From Hyphomicrobiaceae bacterium (GTDB taxonomy: Bacteria > Pseudomonadota > Alphaproteobacteria > Rhizobiales > Hyphomicrobiaceae): a stretch of DNA of 64,000 nucleotides. The DNA lies in assembly GCA_022844275.1 (NCBI GenBank), contig JALHMB010000008.1, positions 62,001-126,000 of the forward strand. The letters are read 5' to 3'. This document shows positions 1 to 9,627 of the stretch, in pieces; the stretch's first letter is position 1; each line of letters starts with the position of its first letter. The translations under genes and the position numbers were made by a program. A model generated the notes under the pieces. The model did not search any database and was not told the DNA's origin. It saw only the letters and a program-made list of their open reading frames with translations.

Positions 1-72
1 CTGCTGCGCAACAAGATCGAACTTGCTGGCGAGCGGGCGCGAGATGTAGAGCGCGTAGCGTTTCTTGGCCAT
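1..72 (-). CDS. CopG/ribbon-helix-helix-like protein, N-terminal fragment cut by window edge
   Basis: Only the first 24 codons are present and the rest lies beyond the left edge. The readable start is MAKKRYALYISRPLASKFDL. The ATG shares bases with the TGA of traG (ATGA overlap), so the two genes are translationally coupled. In alphaproteobacterial Trb-type conjugation clusters the gene directly after traG is commonly a small CopG-like protein followed by trbB and the mating-pair genes; that is family knowledge and cannot be checked here. The identity therefore rests on position and a short N-terminus. Confidence 0.55.
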   Translation of the reverse strand, partial: MAKKRYALYISRPLASKFDLVAQQ

Positions 73-2057
73 CAGACCCGCACGCCTCCTGGAAATTGAA
101 CGATGGTGTCGTCATCGTCGCCGAGTGACGGGCCAACATCGGTTTGCGGCGCAGCTTTCACCTCGGTCGCGAGATCGGCGAACAAGGGCAGGTCGTGAAC
201 CTGGCTCACCTTGCTCTTGGTGCGCGCGATCTGTCGGGTGCGCGGCGGATCTTCCTCGCCCGTCACCATATCCGACCACGGCTTGTCGAGTTTCGGATGC
301 GTGGTCCGCGCTTCACTCGGCCAGTCGCGGGCACGGATTGGGGGCGTGTCCGCATAGCCGCCTGATGCGAGCGGCGGCGGCGGCAGGCGGCGCGCGAGGA
401 AATTGCGGTCGGCATAGTATTGGAGCTTCTGCCCACGGATCGGCGCCACGCCGGAAACGAGGACGAGACCCTCATCCGCGGGCAACTGCAGGATCTCGCC
501 CGGCGTCAGCAGCGGCCGTGCCGTCTCCTGCTCCGACACGGTGACGTGCGACAGCCAGGCGGCGAGACGCCGGCCGGAGAGGTTCTTCTGTGCGCGCAGC
601 TCCGTCGCGGTGCCAAGCGCATCTGAGAGTCGCCGGGCTGTGCGCTCGTCGTTGGGCGCGAAGGCAACGCGGACGTGGCAGTTGTCGAGAATGGCATGAT
701 TGGGACCATACGCCTTGTCGATCTGGTGTAGCGACTGCGCGACGAGGAAGGCGCGCACGCCATAGCCGGCAAGGAAAGCGAGCGAGGACTCGAAGAAATC
801 GAGCCGGCCGAGCGCGGGAAACTCGTCGAGCATCAGAAGGAGACGGCGCTCGTTCGCGGCACCTTCTGGTAGAGTCTCGGTCAGGCGGCGACCGATCTGG
901 TTCAGGATCAGGCGCACAAGCGGCCGCGTGCGGGAGATGTCAGACGGTGGCACGACGAGGTAGAGCGAGACCGGACGCTCGGCCTGCATCAGATCGGCGA
1001 TCGACCAGTCCGAGGCCGATGTCGTCGCGGCGATGATCGGATCGCGATAGAGGCCGAGCAGGCTCATAGCGGTCGAGACCACGCCGGATCGTTCATTGTC
1101 GGCCTTGTTCATGAGCTCGCGTGCAATCGAGGCGACGACGGGATGCACGACTGGAGTCGTTTCCGTGCCCAGGTGATTGGTGGTCAGCATGATCGAGAGC
1201 GTGCGCCCGATCGAGCGTGTGGGATCGGAGAGGAAGGTGGCGACGCGGGACAGCGTCTTTTCCTTCTCGGCATAGAGAACGTGCAGGATGGTGCCGACCA
1301 GCAGCGCGTGGGCGGTCTTTTCCCAATGGTCGCGCTGTTCCCGCGCGCCTTCCGGATCGACGAGGATGTCGGCGATGTTCTGCACATCGCGCACCTCCAT
1401 CGCTCCCTTGCGCACCTCGAGCAGCGGGTTGAAGCGCGCCGACAAGGGATTGGTCGGATCGAACAGCAGGCAATGAGAGAAGCGCGAGCGCCAGCCGGCA
1501 GTGAGCGTCCAGTTCTCGCCCTTGATGTCGTGGATGACGGCGGAGTGGGGCCAGGTCAGAAGTGTCGGCACGACGAGGCCGACGCCTTTGCCGGAGCGTG
1601 TCGGCGCCACGGCGATAGCGTGCTCGGGGCCGTCGTGGCGCAGGTACTGGCCATCCCAGAGGCCAAGCACGATGCCCTTCTCACTGAGCAGCCCCGCGTT
1701 GCGCACATCATTCCCGTCCGCCCAGCGGGCCGAGCCATAGGTTGTTATCGTGTTCTTACGGCTGGCCCGCCGGGCGGCTCCCCCAACAGCGACGGCGCCG
1801 CCGGCAATCCCCCCGAGGGCGGCAACGGCACCGGCGCGTGCGAAGACGTCGGGCGCCTGGCTGTCGAAGGCCAGCCACCAGACGAAGAGCTTCCATGGCG
1901 CGTAGAGTTTGAGACCGAAGAGCTCGCACCATGCTGCGCCGAGCGCTGGTTGAGATCCAAGCATCGCAGCTGCCCACTGCGTGGCAACAACGAGCGATAT
2001 CGTGATGAGCGCGGTAGCGATGAGACCTTGAATGATCGCAGAGCGTAGCGAGAGCAT
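72..2057 (-). CDS. traG: Conjugal transfer coupling protein TraG/VirD4 family
   Basis: An ATPase of the type IV coupling protein family, 661 residues, which hands the relaxase-DNA complex to the conjugation channel at the inner membrane. Two hydrophobic segments lie near residues 8-35 and 70-95. They are followed by a TYGSARWA motif, the Walker A APTRSGKGVG at about 151-160, and the Walker B LLLMLDEFPALG in the C-terminal half. The start at 2057 (MLSLRSAIIQ) gives a normal N-terminal membrane segment; an in-frame ATG at 2093 is possible. Its stop overlaps the next gene. The cognate relaxase is about 24 kb away at 26796-28538, which is unusual spacing. Confidence 0.93.
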   Translation of the reverse strand: MLSLRSAIIQGLIATALITISLVVATQWAAAMLGSQPALGAAWCELFGLKLYAPWKLFVWWLAFDSQAPDVFARAGAVAALGGIAGGAVAVGGAARRASRKNTITTYGSARWADGNDVRNAGLLSEKGIVLGLWDGQYLRHDGPEHAIAVAPTRSGKGVGLVVPTLLTWPHSAVIHDIKGENWTLTAGWRSRFSHCLLFDPTNPLSARFNPLLEVRKGAMEVRDVQNIADILVDPEGAREQRDHWEKTAHALLVGTILHVLYAEKEKTLSRVATFLSDPTRSIGRTLSIMLTTNHLGTETTPVVHPVVASIARELMNKADNERSGVVSTAMSLLGLYRDPIIAATTSASDWSIADLMQAERPVSLYLVVPPSDISRTRPLVRLILNQIGRRLTETLPEGAANERRLLLMLDEFPALGRLDFFESSLAFLAGYGVRAFLVAQSLHQIDKAYGPNHAILDNCHVRVAFAPNDERTARRLSDALGTATELRAQKNLSGRRLAAWLSHVTVSEQETARPLLTPGEILQLPADEGLVLVSGVAPIRGQKLQYYADRNFLARRLPPPPLASGGYADTPPIRARDWPSEARTTHPKLDKPWSDMVTGEEDPPRTRQIARTKSKVSQVHDLPLFADLATEVKAAPQTDVGPSLGDDDDTIVQFPGGVRV

Positions 2058-2300
2058 GATCGGCGAGCCTTTCGGACGGAATGATCGTCGCAACGAAAGG
2101 GTCGCAAGAGAGCGTGCGGTTATTCAATCTACTAAATCGCGCACGATTGTTGGGAAGCATGAAAGTTCATGAAGGCAATGCGGCCGAATGTCGGCAGCGC
2201 CGCATGTCCGTTGATCTCAGCCAAGCGCAGCAGCGCGCGTCCAGCGGAGCTGGACTCGCTCCGATGAAACTCATCGATGATGTCGAGAGTGAAGCGGCGC

Positions 2301-3227
2301 CTATGCGCCGCCACGGTTGCGGTGGTCGCTCCGCGGGATGCCGCGCACCTTCGCCTTATCGGCGAGGTTGTCCGTCACGCCGGAGCCTGGGAACAGGACG
2401 ACACCAATCGGCATGGCATCGAGAAGCTGATCATTGCGCTTGAAGGGCGCAGCCTTCGCATGACGTGCCCAATCGGGCTTGAAGACGATCTGCGTTACCT
2501 TGCGCGCTTCCGCCCAGCAGGCGGCGATCTTCTCGGCGCCCCGCGGCGCACCGCCGTGGAGAAGTACCATGTCGGAGTGCTTGGCATGTACCTTGTCGAG
2601 GACGGCCCAGATGCCATGATGATCATTGCAATCGACGCCACCGGCGAAGGCAATTCTGGTGCCCTTCGGGAGGTACGTCTCGGTGTCGGCACGGCGTCGT
2701 GCATTGATGAACTCGCGGCTGTCGATCATCGCGGCGGTCATCGTCGTCCGGTTGACCATCGATCCCGAACGGGGACGCCATGCCGATCCGGTATGGATGC
2801 TGAACAGCTCGGCAGCGCCATCGCGCATGAATTCCATGCTGTTGCGACGCTCGATCAGCGTCACACCTTCGCTAATCAGTCGCTCGAGCTCGACGGAGCG
2901 GACCTCGGAGCCGTCCTGCTCTCGCTGGCTTGTCCGCTGCGCGGTCTCGTTCTTGTCCAGCTCCTGCTCTATGCGGTCGATCCGGCGATGGAAGACATTC
3001 ACGATTGACCACAGCATCGTCTCGAGATCGGGTTCCAGACGGGTGTCCGACAAGGTCGCGACCAGCGCATCGAAGATGTCGACCAGAGCGCCTTGAAGCT
3101 TTTCCGGCTCGGGCAACGGACGTGGATCGGCTTCATCGTCGAAGGGGCGGTGAGCGTAGAGTGCCAGTTCTTCGAGCAGATGGGCCGTCGGTGATGCCGT
3201 GGCGTCAGTGTGGGAAGCGAAAATCAT
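2301..3227 (-). CDS. DUF2493 (SLOG-like Rossmann) domain protein
   Basis: A 308-residue protein. The C-terminal third carries the DUF2493 signature: GTRIAFAGGVDCNDHHGIW, then a VLLHGGAPRGAE loop and VVLFPGSGVTDNLADKA. DUF2493 resembles nucleotide-binding SLOG/lysine decarboxylase-like domains, but its role is not established. The N-terminal half is charged and helical with a possible coiled coil and no recognised domain. The gene belongs to the leftward backbone set found with Toprim, strawberry-notch and ParB-like genes on alphaproteobacterial plasmids and ICEs. A GC-rich 250-base spacer with a hairpin separates it from the Toprim gene. The biochemical function is unknown. Confidence 0.8.
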   Translation of the reverse strand: MIFASHTDATASPTAHLLEELALYAHRPFDDEADPRPLPEPEKLQGALVDIFDALVATLSDTRLEPDLETMLWSIVNVFHRRIDRIEQELDKNETAQRTSQREQDGSEVRSVELERLISEGVTLIERRNSMEFMRDGAAELFSIHTGSAWRPRSGSMVNRTTMTAAMIDSREFINARRRADTETYLPKGTRIAFAGGVDCNDHHGIWAVLDKVHAKHSDMVLLHGGAPRGAEKIAACWAEARKVTQIVFKPDWARHAKAAPFKRNDQLLDAMPIGVVLFPGSGVTDNLADKAKVRGIPRSDHRNRGGA

Positions 3228-3351
3228 GGAACACGTCTCCTCAGCGAGGCCGCGCCCATCGCGGCCTTCCGGCGACGGATCAGCCGGGACCGGATGGGGC
3301 CAGCACCCAAGGGCGAAGCCCGCAGGGCCGGAGCGCAGCGGAGGAGGGCAA

Positions 3352-3370
3352 GCGCGGCCTCCGGCCGCGC
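3352..3370. repeat. Strong GC hairpin in intergenic spacer
   Basis: Perfect inverted repeat with 8-base arms, GCGCGGCC and GGCCGCGC, around a TCC loop, inside the GC-rich spacer between the Toprim and DUF2493 genes. There is no T-run, so it is not a clear intrinsic terminator. Similar hairpins recur at 12426-12448 and 29486-29506. The spacer at 3228-3481 holds no gene that I can support. Confidence 0.55.
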
Positions 3371-3481
3371 GCCGCCCTTGCGGCCGCGGCCGGTTCTGGC
3401 CCGATCGCCTCTTAGGAAGGCCGGGTGCGGCTCCGTCTGCGTGGAGGTCGGTCCGTGCCGCTCAACCACGGACGGCGCAAA

Positions 3482-4537
3482 TCACAACCGGCCGGACGGC
3501 CCTGCGAGAAGGAAACGGTCAATATCCTGCGGCATGACTTGCGGGCGTACGAGCGCGCGCAGATCATCCACGCCGAAGCCAACGAGATCCTCGTTGAAGT
3601 CGCCGAGGCGTGGCGACAGTGGGATTGCCTCGATCCCGGCTGCCCCGGCGCGCGCGGTCAGAGTCGCCACGGCACCATCGCCGGCGGGATCGATATCGCG
3701 GGCGATGTAGAGCCGCCGGATCGTGTCCGGGAACAGGATGGCGGCGAGATGCGCCGCCGACAGCGCCGCCATCAGCGACAGGCCCGGCAACACCATGCGC
3801 AAGGACAACATGGTCTCGATCCCTTCGCCGGCCGCCATCACCTCACACGCGGGACCGAATCGCACGGCATGGCCGAGGAGCGCGCCCATGGCTTTGCGCG
3901 GTGTCTCGATCGGGGCCTTGCCGATGCCGGAAGGGTCGAGCCATGTGCGATGCGCGCCGGTGATGAGGCCGCCGAGATCCGTGACACTGGCAATCATCGC
4001 GGGCCAAATCTGCGTCGGGCCGCCATCGTCCGGGCGATGGTAGCAACGCGGATGAAAACGCAGCGCTCCGACATCGTGCAGATCATCAATGCAGCGATGC
4101 CGCAGATAGGTCTCCACCACTGTGCCGCGGATCGGCTGCGACGCTGCGAACAGACGTCGCGCAGCCTCGGGCGAGCCGGTCGGCGCTGGTGCCGTGTAGG
4201 TCTTGTACTGCGGATCGGGCTCCGGACGCGGCACACTGAGGAAGCGCCGTGCCTCGTCAGCCACATCGCGGAAGTCGATGAGCCCCAGGCTCTCGCGGAT
4301 CACGTCGAGCAGATCGCCGTGTTCGGCCGTCGCCGAGTCGGTCCACTTACCAGCAGACCCCTTGCCGCTTTCCGGGCCGAACAACCGGACATACATGGAG
4401 CGTCCTGGTGTATTGCGCACGTCGCCGACGATCCAATAGCGCCCAACGCGCCGACCGTTGGAGAGGTACTGACGGCACACCGCCTCGGCCTCGCGTGCGA
4501 GGCGATGTGCAAGCTCGGATGCATCAAGCCGGGCCAT
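3482..4537 (-). CDS. Toprim domain protein (plasmid/ICE primase-like, DUF7146 type)
   Basis: A 351-residue protein. The C-terminal half has the Toprim acidic signature, AAGEGIETMLSLRMVLPGL with a conserved Glu, then LYIARDIDPAGDGA with the DxD-like pair, as in primase and topoisomerase catalytic cores. The N-terminal part has the WTDSATAEHGDLLDVI segment typical of mobile-element Toprim proteins. It probably acts on DNA during element replication or transfer, but primase activity is not shown. The start MARLDASELA at 4537 is set by an ATGA overlap with the stop of the upstream helicase gene, giving tight coupling. Confidence 0.87.
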   Translation of the reverse strand: MARLDASELAHRLAREAEAVCRQYLSNGRRVGRYWIVGDVRNTPGRSMYVRLFGPESGKGSAGKWTDSATAEHGDLLDVIRESLGLIDFRDVADEARRFLSVPRPEPDPQYKTYTAPAPTGSPEAARRLFAASQPIRGTVVETYLRHRCIDDLHDVGALRFHPRCYHRPDDGGPTQIWPAMIASVTDLGGLITGAHRTWLDPSGIGKAPIETPRKAMGALLGHAVRFGPACEVMAAGEGIETMLSLRMVLPGLSLMAALSAAHLAAILFPDTIRRLYIARDIDPAGDGAVATLTARAGAAGIEAIPLSPRLGDFNEDLVGFGVDDLRALVRPQVMPQDIDRFLLAGPSGRL

Positions 4538-7500
4538 CAGGCAGCCTCCCGCTCGCCAATGCGTTCGACGGGGTAACGCTCCATCAGTTTGGCGATGATC
4601 GAAGGACCACTGACGTCGGTCGGCACGAACATCCTGAGCTTCCACGAGATGATCTCATGAAAGAGGCCATAGGCAGACAGACGGTTCCGCATGGCGTCGG
4701 AGAAGCCCAGCAATTCTATGCGATAGACGCCCATGGCGCGAACACGGCGGAGTTGGAGGCCTTCGGCCAGATCAAGAACCGTCCTTCCGTCCATCAGAGC
4801 CGAGAAGGCGCCCTCCGGCGTCAGCGTGGCGCGATCGGTCGCAAGCGAGCCTGAGACCCAGGCTGGTGAGACGCGCCGTCCAATCACGCGCTCGCCGTCG
4901 TTGGTCTGAAGCCGATAGACCCGCGTCGACTCACCCGGCAGACGCTTCCAGATGGGCAGCAGCAGACCGGCGACGATATGCAGCCTGCTTTCCGAAAACT
5001 CCGGAACCTGTGCGAGCTCGGTGGCCCAGCATTGCCGGAACGGAGTGTGATCCGCCTCGATCCAATGGCTCTCCGCCATGGCACTGAGTGGGACCGAGAC
5101 CGTCTCCATCGGCCGGATGAGACGCACGCGGCGTTCCATCTCGCCGTCATCGAGCATGATGCTCGGTGCGGAGACCTGCACGGCCGCACGGCCTGATCGC
5201 TCGTTGACGAGCAGCCTGCCGCCGCGGTCGGAAAGATGCGCGAGTGCCTCGTCGAGCGTCACGGGCCGGTTGCGCTGGCGTTGCAGGATCGTCAGGAGCC
5301 GCGTCTCGGCACCTGTGCCGGGATGCACGTGGATCGTGCGCCGGTCGGTGATCTCAAAACTCTCCGCCCGCAACGTCTCGAGGCCGACATCATACGTGCC
5401 GGATGCGATGGCCCCCTCGACACGCGCGTTCAGCAATTGCTCGAAGGCCGTGAACAACACGCCTTGGAGCTCGATGGTCAAGGCCAGGAGCCTATTGAGG
5501 AAGGTGGTGATGGGCGGCAGTCCGTCCTTCATGCCGTTGGAGTCCATCAGCGAGAGGCCCGTTGCCTGCTCGAAAGTCTGAAGCGAGCAGCCCTCGACCT
5601 TGCCGCGCACGATCAACGTGTAGAGCTGGCGCAACGCATCGCGCGCATAGGGGCTCTCGAGATTGTCCTCCGGACGGAACAGCCCCTGGCCGCCCGTCTG
5701 ACGCTGACCACGGGTGATCGCGCCGAGCGTATCGAGCCGGCGCGCGATGGTGCTGAGAAAGCGCTTCTCCGCCTTCACATCCGTCGAGATTGGACGGAAC
5801 AGGGGCGGTTGTGCCTGGTTGGTCCGGTTCGTGCGGCCGAGGCCCTGAATGGCCGCATCGGCCTTCCAGCCCGGCTCGAGGAGATAGTGAATGCGCAGGC
5901 GCTGGTTCCGCGCCGAGAGCTCGGCGTGATAGCTCCTGCCCGTGCCGCCCGCGTCACTGAAGACGAGAATGCGCTTCTCATCGTCCATGAACGCGGCGGT
6001 CTCGGCGAGGTTGGCCGATCCCACCCGGCTTTCGACGACGAGCCGTTGGCCTTTGCGGATGATGCGGCGGGAACGCCCCGTCACCTCGGCCACGATGTCC
6101 GTGCCGAAACGCTGCACGATCTGGTCGAGTGCGCCCGGCACTGGCGGCAAGGATGCAAGCCGCTCGATCAGTTCATCGCGGCGGGCAACGGCCTCGCGGC
6201 TCTCGACGGGTTGACCATCCCGGAGAACGGGGCGCGTCGACAGATTGCCCTCGCTATCCGTGTAAGGCTCGTAGAGCTGCACCGGGAAGGAGTGGAGCAG
6301 ATAATCGAGCACGTACTCGCGCGGGGTGATGTCGACCTGGATGTCGTTCCATTCCTCGGTCGGGATCTCGGCCAGCCGGCGTTCCATCAGGGCTTCGCCG
6401 GTCGAGACGATCTGGATGACGGCGGCATGGCCCTTCTCGAGATCGCGCTCGATCGATCTGACCAGCGTCGGCGTCTTCATCGACGTCAGCAGATGGCCGA
6501 AGAAGCGCTGCTTGGCGCTCTCGAAGGCCGAACGCGCGGCAGACTTGGCCTGAGCATTGAGCGTGCCCATCTCTCCCGTGATGTTCGTCGCGCGCAACGC
6601 CGCGTCGAGGTTGTTGTGAATGACGGCGAAAGCTCCGGCATAGGCATCGTAGATGCGCGTCTGCTCAGTCGTGAGCTGGTGCTCGATGAGCTCGTATTCA
6701 ACCCCGTCGTAGCTGAGCGAGCGCGACGTATAGAGGCCGAGGGCCTTGAGATCCCGCGCGAGCACCTCCATGGCCGCGACGCCGCCGGCCTCGATGGCTT
6801 GGACGAACTCGGCGCGATTGGCGAACGGGAAGTCCTCCCCGCCCCAGAGACCGAGACGTTGCGCGTAAGCCAGATTGTGGACGGTCGTCGCGCCGGTGGC
6901 CGAGACATAGACCACGCGGGCATTGGGCAAGGCGTGCTGCAACCTGAGACCGGCACGCCCTTGCTGCGAGGCGTCCTGCTCGCCGCGTTCACTCTTCGCC
7001 GCGGCCGCGTTCTGCATGGCGTGCGATTCATCGAAGATGATCGCGCCGTCGAAGTCGGCCCCCAGCCAGTCGACGATCTGGCGGACGCGGGACTGCTTCT
7101 CGCCACGATCGTCCGTGCGCAGGGTCGCATAGGTGAGGAACAAGATGCCCTCGTGGAGGCGGATAGCCTTGCCCTGCGCGAAACGCGAGAGCGGCGTAAC
7201 GAGCAGACGCTCCATGCCGAGCGCGGACCAGTCGCGCTGTGCATCTTCGAGCAGCTTATCGGACTTGCTGACCCAGATGGCGCGGCGCCGTCCCTGCAGC
7301 CAGTTGTCGAGGAGAATGCCGGAGGCTTGGCGACCTTTGCCGGCGCCCGTGCCATCGCCGAGCATGAAGCCGCGACGGAATCGGACCGCATTCGGCGTAT
7401 CGTCCGCGGCTGCGGCGACGACGTCGAACGTCGCGTCGACCGTCCAGGCACCGGCGAGATGCTCGGCGTGTGCTTCGCCGGCATAGACCACGGTTTCGAG

Positions 7501-8862
7501 CTGGGCGTCTGAAAGGAGCCCGTCTGCGATCACCTTCGCCGGCAAACGTGGCCGATAGCTCGCCTTCGGCGGGGCGACTGACGCCATAGCCGCCGACTGG
7601 ACGAGTTTGGTCGGATGCTTCAGCGCTCCGGTTATCCGGATCGATTGCAGTGCATAGTCCTCATAGATCTCGTCCGAGAGGCGCGCGCCTTCAGGCGGTG
7701 TCCAATCGAGCGTCTCGTAGGCGAGCTCGACGCCGTCGGGGGCAGCGCCGGCAACAGGAGCGGCGCGTGTCGCCACCCGCGTCGTGGTGGCACGCCGCGT
7801 CCGCGGAACTGCCGCGGGCACCGTTCTCGCGGCAGGTTGAAGCGCCAAGCATGGAGGCCGCGGCGGGACGTGCGTGCCGATCCAGCCGAGAAGCGTGGCA
7901 ACGTCGGGGGCCATGCCGGGCGATGTCGGGAACTGCGTCGGATCGTCGGCTGGCACCTTGTCGATGACGGTGAGGCGCGTTTCGATGCTCGTGCCATGCT
8001 TGGCATAGACAGAGCCGTCGATCGCTGCGGTGAAGACCACACGGCCTCGGGCTTGCAGCCGCTCGAAGGTTTCGCGCCACGACGGGGCATCAGGCGCAAA
8101 GCCGGCGCCAGTGATGGCGACGAGCCGGCCGCCATCGCCGAGGCGGACCAGAGCGGAGGAGAGATGACGGCAGGCGGCATCGGCGACGCGGCCGCTGACG
8201 TTGGCGAGCACCGAGAACGGCGGGTTCATCAGAACGACTGTCGGCACGCTCGCGCCATCGAGATGATCGTCGATTTGCGCCGCGTCGAAGCGTGTGATGG
8301 GAAAATCCGGAAAGAGGTTGGTGAGCAGTCCGGCGCGGGTGTCCGCAAGCTCGTTCAGGATGAGGGTGCTGCCGGAGATGTCGGCGAGGACGGCGAGCAG
8401 TCCGGTGCCCGCGGACGGCTCGAGCACGAGGTCGCCCGGCACGATCGAAGCCGCGGTGAGCGCGGCAAGGCCGAGCGGCAACGGGGTCGAGAACTGCTGA
8501 AGGGCCTGGGATTCTTCCGAGCGTCGCGTATGGGTGGGAAGAAGATTGGCGATCTTCGCGAATGTCGGCAGCGCAGCGCCGGGTGTTCCTGCCTTGCGCA
8601 GGATCGCCTCGCCATACTTGCGCAGGAACATCACGGCCGCGACTTCGCAGGCATCGTAAGCCGTCTTCCAGGTCCAGGCGCCTGAACTGTCGGACGCGCC
8701 GAAGGCCTGCTCCATGGCCGCGCGCAGCATCGCGGCATCGACGCGGCGGCCATGTTCGAGATGGGCGAGGAGAAGACGGGCGGCCTCGGTAAGGCGCGGG
8801 GCGGTGTCGTCGTTGGACGGACGTGCGAGCGGCGCGCTCGCACGGTTGGCATGGGATGTCAT
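4537..8862 (-). CDS. Strawberry notch-like helicase fused to N-terminal methyltransferase-like domain
   Basis: A very large protein of 1441 residues. Residues about 120-300 look like an N6-adenine-type methyltransferase, with LEPSAGTG at 147-154 and VLMNPPF around 210-216. A superfamily 2 helicase follows, with MLGDGTGAGKGRQ (Walker A, 502-510), FDESHAM (motif II, 611-614), a VSATGAT motif and a C-terminal helicase half containing IQGLGRTNRTNQ. This is the bacterial strawberry notch family, common on alphaproteobacterial plasmids and ICEs. Start 8862 has a GAGG Shine-Dalgarno sequence and is preferred over the in-frame 8919. Its role is inferred to be element DNA processing or modification that evades host defences. 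Confidence 0.88.
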   Translation of the reverse strand: MTSHANRASAPLARPSNDDTAPRLTEAARLLLAHLEHGRRVDAAMLRAAMEQAFGASDSSGAWTWKTAYDACEVAAVMFLRKYGEAILRKAGTPGAALPTFAKIANLLPTHTRRSEESQALQQFSTPLPLGLAALTAASIVPGDLVLEPSAGTGLLAVLADISGSTLILNELADTRAGLLTNLFPDFPITRFDAAQIDDHLDGASVPTVVLMNPPFSVLANVSGRVADAACRHLSSALVRLGDGGRLVAITGAGFAPDAPSWRETFERLQARGRVVFTAAIDGSVYAKHGTSIETRLTVIDKVPADDPTQFPTSPGMAPDVATLLGWIGTHVPPRPPCLALQPAARTVPAAVPRTRRATTTRVATRAAPVAGAAPDGVELAYETLDWTPPEGARLSDEIYEDYALQSIRITGALKHPTKLVQSAAMASVAPPKASYRPRLPAKVIADGLLSDAQLETVVYAGEAHAEHLAGAWTVDATFDVVAAAADDTPNAVRFRRGFMLGDGTGAGKGRQASGILLDNWLQGRRRAIWVSKSDKLLEDAQRDWSALGMERLLVTPLSRFAQGKAIRLHEGILFLTYATLRTDDRGEKQSRVRQIVDWLGADFDGAIIFDESHAMQNAAAAKSERGEQDASQQGRAGLRLQHALPNARVVYVSATGATTVHNLAYAQRLGLWGGEDFPFANRAEFVQAIEAGGVAAMEVLARDLKALGLYTSRSLSYDGVEYELIEHQLTTEQTRIYDAYAGAFAVIHNNLDAALRATNITGEMGTLNAQAKSAARSAFESAKQRFFGHLLTSMKTPTLVRSIERDLEKGHAAVIQIVSTGEALMERRLAEIPTEEWNDIQVDITPREYVLDYLLHSFPVQLYEPYTDSEGNLSTRPVLRDGQPVESREAVARRDELIERLASLPPVPGALDQIVQRFGTDIVAEVTGRSRRIIRKGQRLVVESRVGSANLAETAAFMDDEKRILVFSDAGGTGRSYHAELSARNQRLRIHYLLEPGWKADAAIQGLGRTNRTNQAQPPLFRPISTDVKAEKRFLSTIARRLDTLGAITRGQRQTGGQGLFRPEDNLESPYARDALRQLYTLIVRGKVEGCSLQTFEQATGLSLMDSNGMKDGLPPITTFLNRLLALTIELQGVLFTAFEQLLNARVEGAIASGTYDVGLETLRAESFEITDRRTIHVHPGTGAETRLLTILQRQRNRPVTLDEALAHLSDRGGRLLVNERSGRAAVQVSAPSIMLDDGEMERRVRLIRPMETVSVPLSAMAESHWIEADHTPFRQCWATELAQVPEFSESRLHIVAGLLLPIWKRLPGESTRVYRLQTNDGERVIGRRVSPAWVSGSLATDRATLTPEGAFSALMDGRTVLDLAEGLQLRRVRAMGVYRIELLGFSDAMRNRLSAYGLFHEIISWKLRMFVPTDVSGPSIIAKLMERYPVERIGEREAA

Positions 8863-8982
8863 GGGAATGAGCCTCAAGGAGAGCGATGGCTGGGCGAGCC
8901 GGCCGGCGCTCTCTCTCAAACCCGCCGGCTCAACCCATCTCCAGCCAGCCTCTCCCTCACCGCACGCCCGCGCCGCCCGCCA

Positions 8983-9627
8983 TCAGCCGAACCGATGGCC
9001 GTTCTCCGTGAAGGTGTACTCGTTGGCGAGGATCGCTTCATCGACGACGGTATCGGAGGTCAGATACTCGTATTCACGTTCGAGCTGGCGATAGAGCCAG
9101 CAGGCGAGATCGCGCAACGCCTCGATGACGGCATCTTCGGCGTCGCTGGTCATCTCCTGCGAGACGGGGCTGTCGCGTTCGACCGAGATCGCCATGCTGA
9201 GCTCATGGTGGCCGCGACCGCGGTGGGTCACGACGGCGTGGAGTTGATAGAAGTTCCGGCGCTGGATCGCCTGAAGCGCATCGGCGATGCGGTAGAGCTC
9301 CTCATCCTTGGGCGCATGCTCGCGGATCTTCCGAGGTGCCGCCTTGGCATGGCTATAGCGCCCTTCATAGCAGGCGCCGTCGCCCTGGCTCCAGAATCCC
9401 GAGAACCAGATGCAGGGTTTGCCTCGCGTGCCGCCGCCGTAGAGGCGAACGGCGCGCGTGTCGAGGCGGATGCCGAGGATTGTGCAGATGCACTCGAAGT
9501 CCTTATGGACGCGCTCGTACCAGTCGTGGCCCAACGCGCCTTCGCGATACCAGGCGCGGGCCTTCTCCTTCGCCTCGTCCGGAAGCTCGTCGAGGCGATA
9601 GACGGCGGCTTCGATGATCTCAGACAT
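8983..9627 (-). CDS. Conserved hypothetical protein of the ICE/plasmid backbone
   Basis: A 214-residue soluble protein beginning MSEIIEAAVYRLDELPDEAK. The start is chosen at 9627 because GGAAGGTG precedes it; an upstream ATG at 9651 lacks a good site. Visible features are an aromatic-rich core (KPCIWFSGFWSQGDGACYEG), a histidine cluster (THRGRGHHELS) and a charged C-terminal helix. No domain is recognised with confidence. Similar proteins are sometimes labelled antitoxin of a stability system, which I cannot confirm. It overlaps the upstream small gene by 8 bases, so the two are probably co-translated. Confidence 0.7.
   Translation of the reverse strand: MSEIIEAAVYRLDELPDEAKEKARAWYREGALGHDWYERVHKDFECICTILGIRLDTRAVRLYGGGTRGKPCIWFSGFWSQGDGACYEGRYSHAKAAPRKIREHAPKDEELYRIADALQAIQRRNFYQLHAVVTHRGRGHHELSMAISVERDSPVSQEMTSDAEDAVIEALRDLACWLYRQLEREYEYLTSDTVVDEAILANEYTFTENGHRFG

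Noticed and set aside
2132-2314. A 60-codon minus-strand frame between DUF2493 and traG
   Set aside because: No family, no clear ribosome site, and it overlaps the DUF2493 end. It is probably chance, though a small gene is not excluded.
5236-7512. A 758-codon open frame on the + strand
   Set aside because: It is antisense to the strawberry-notch helicase gene, whose motifs are complete. High GC makes long antisense frames common, and it has no recognisable domain.
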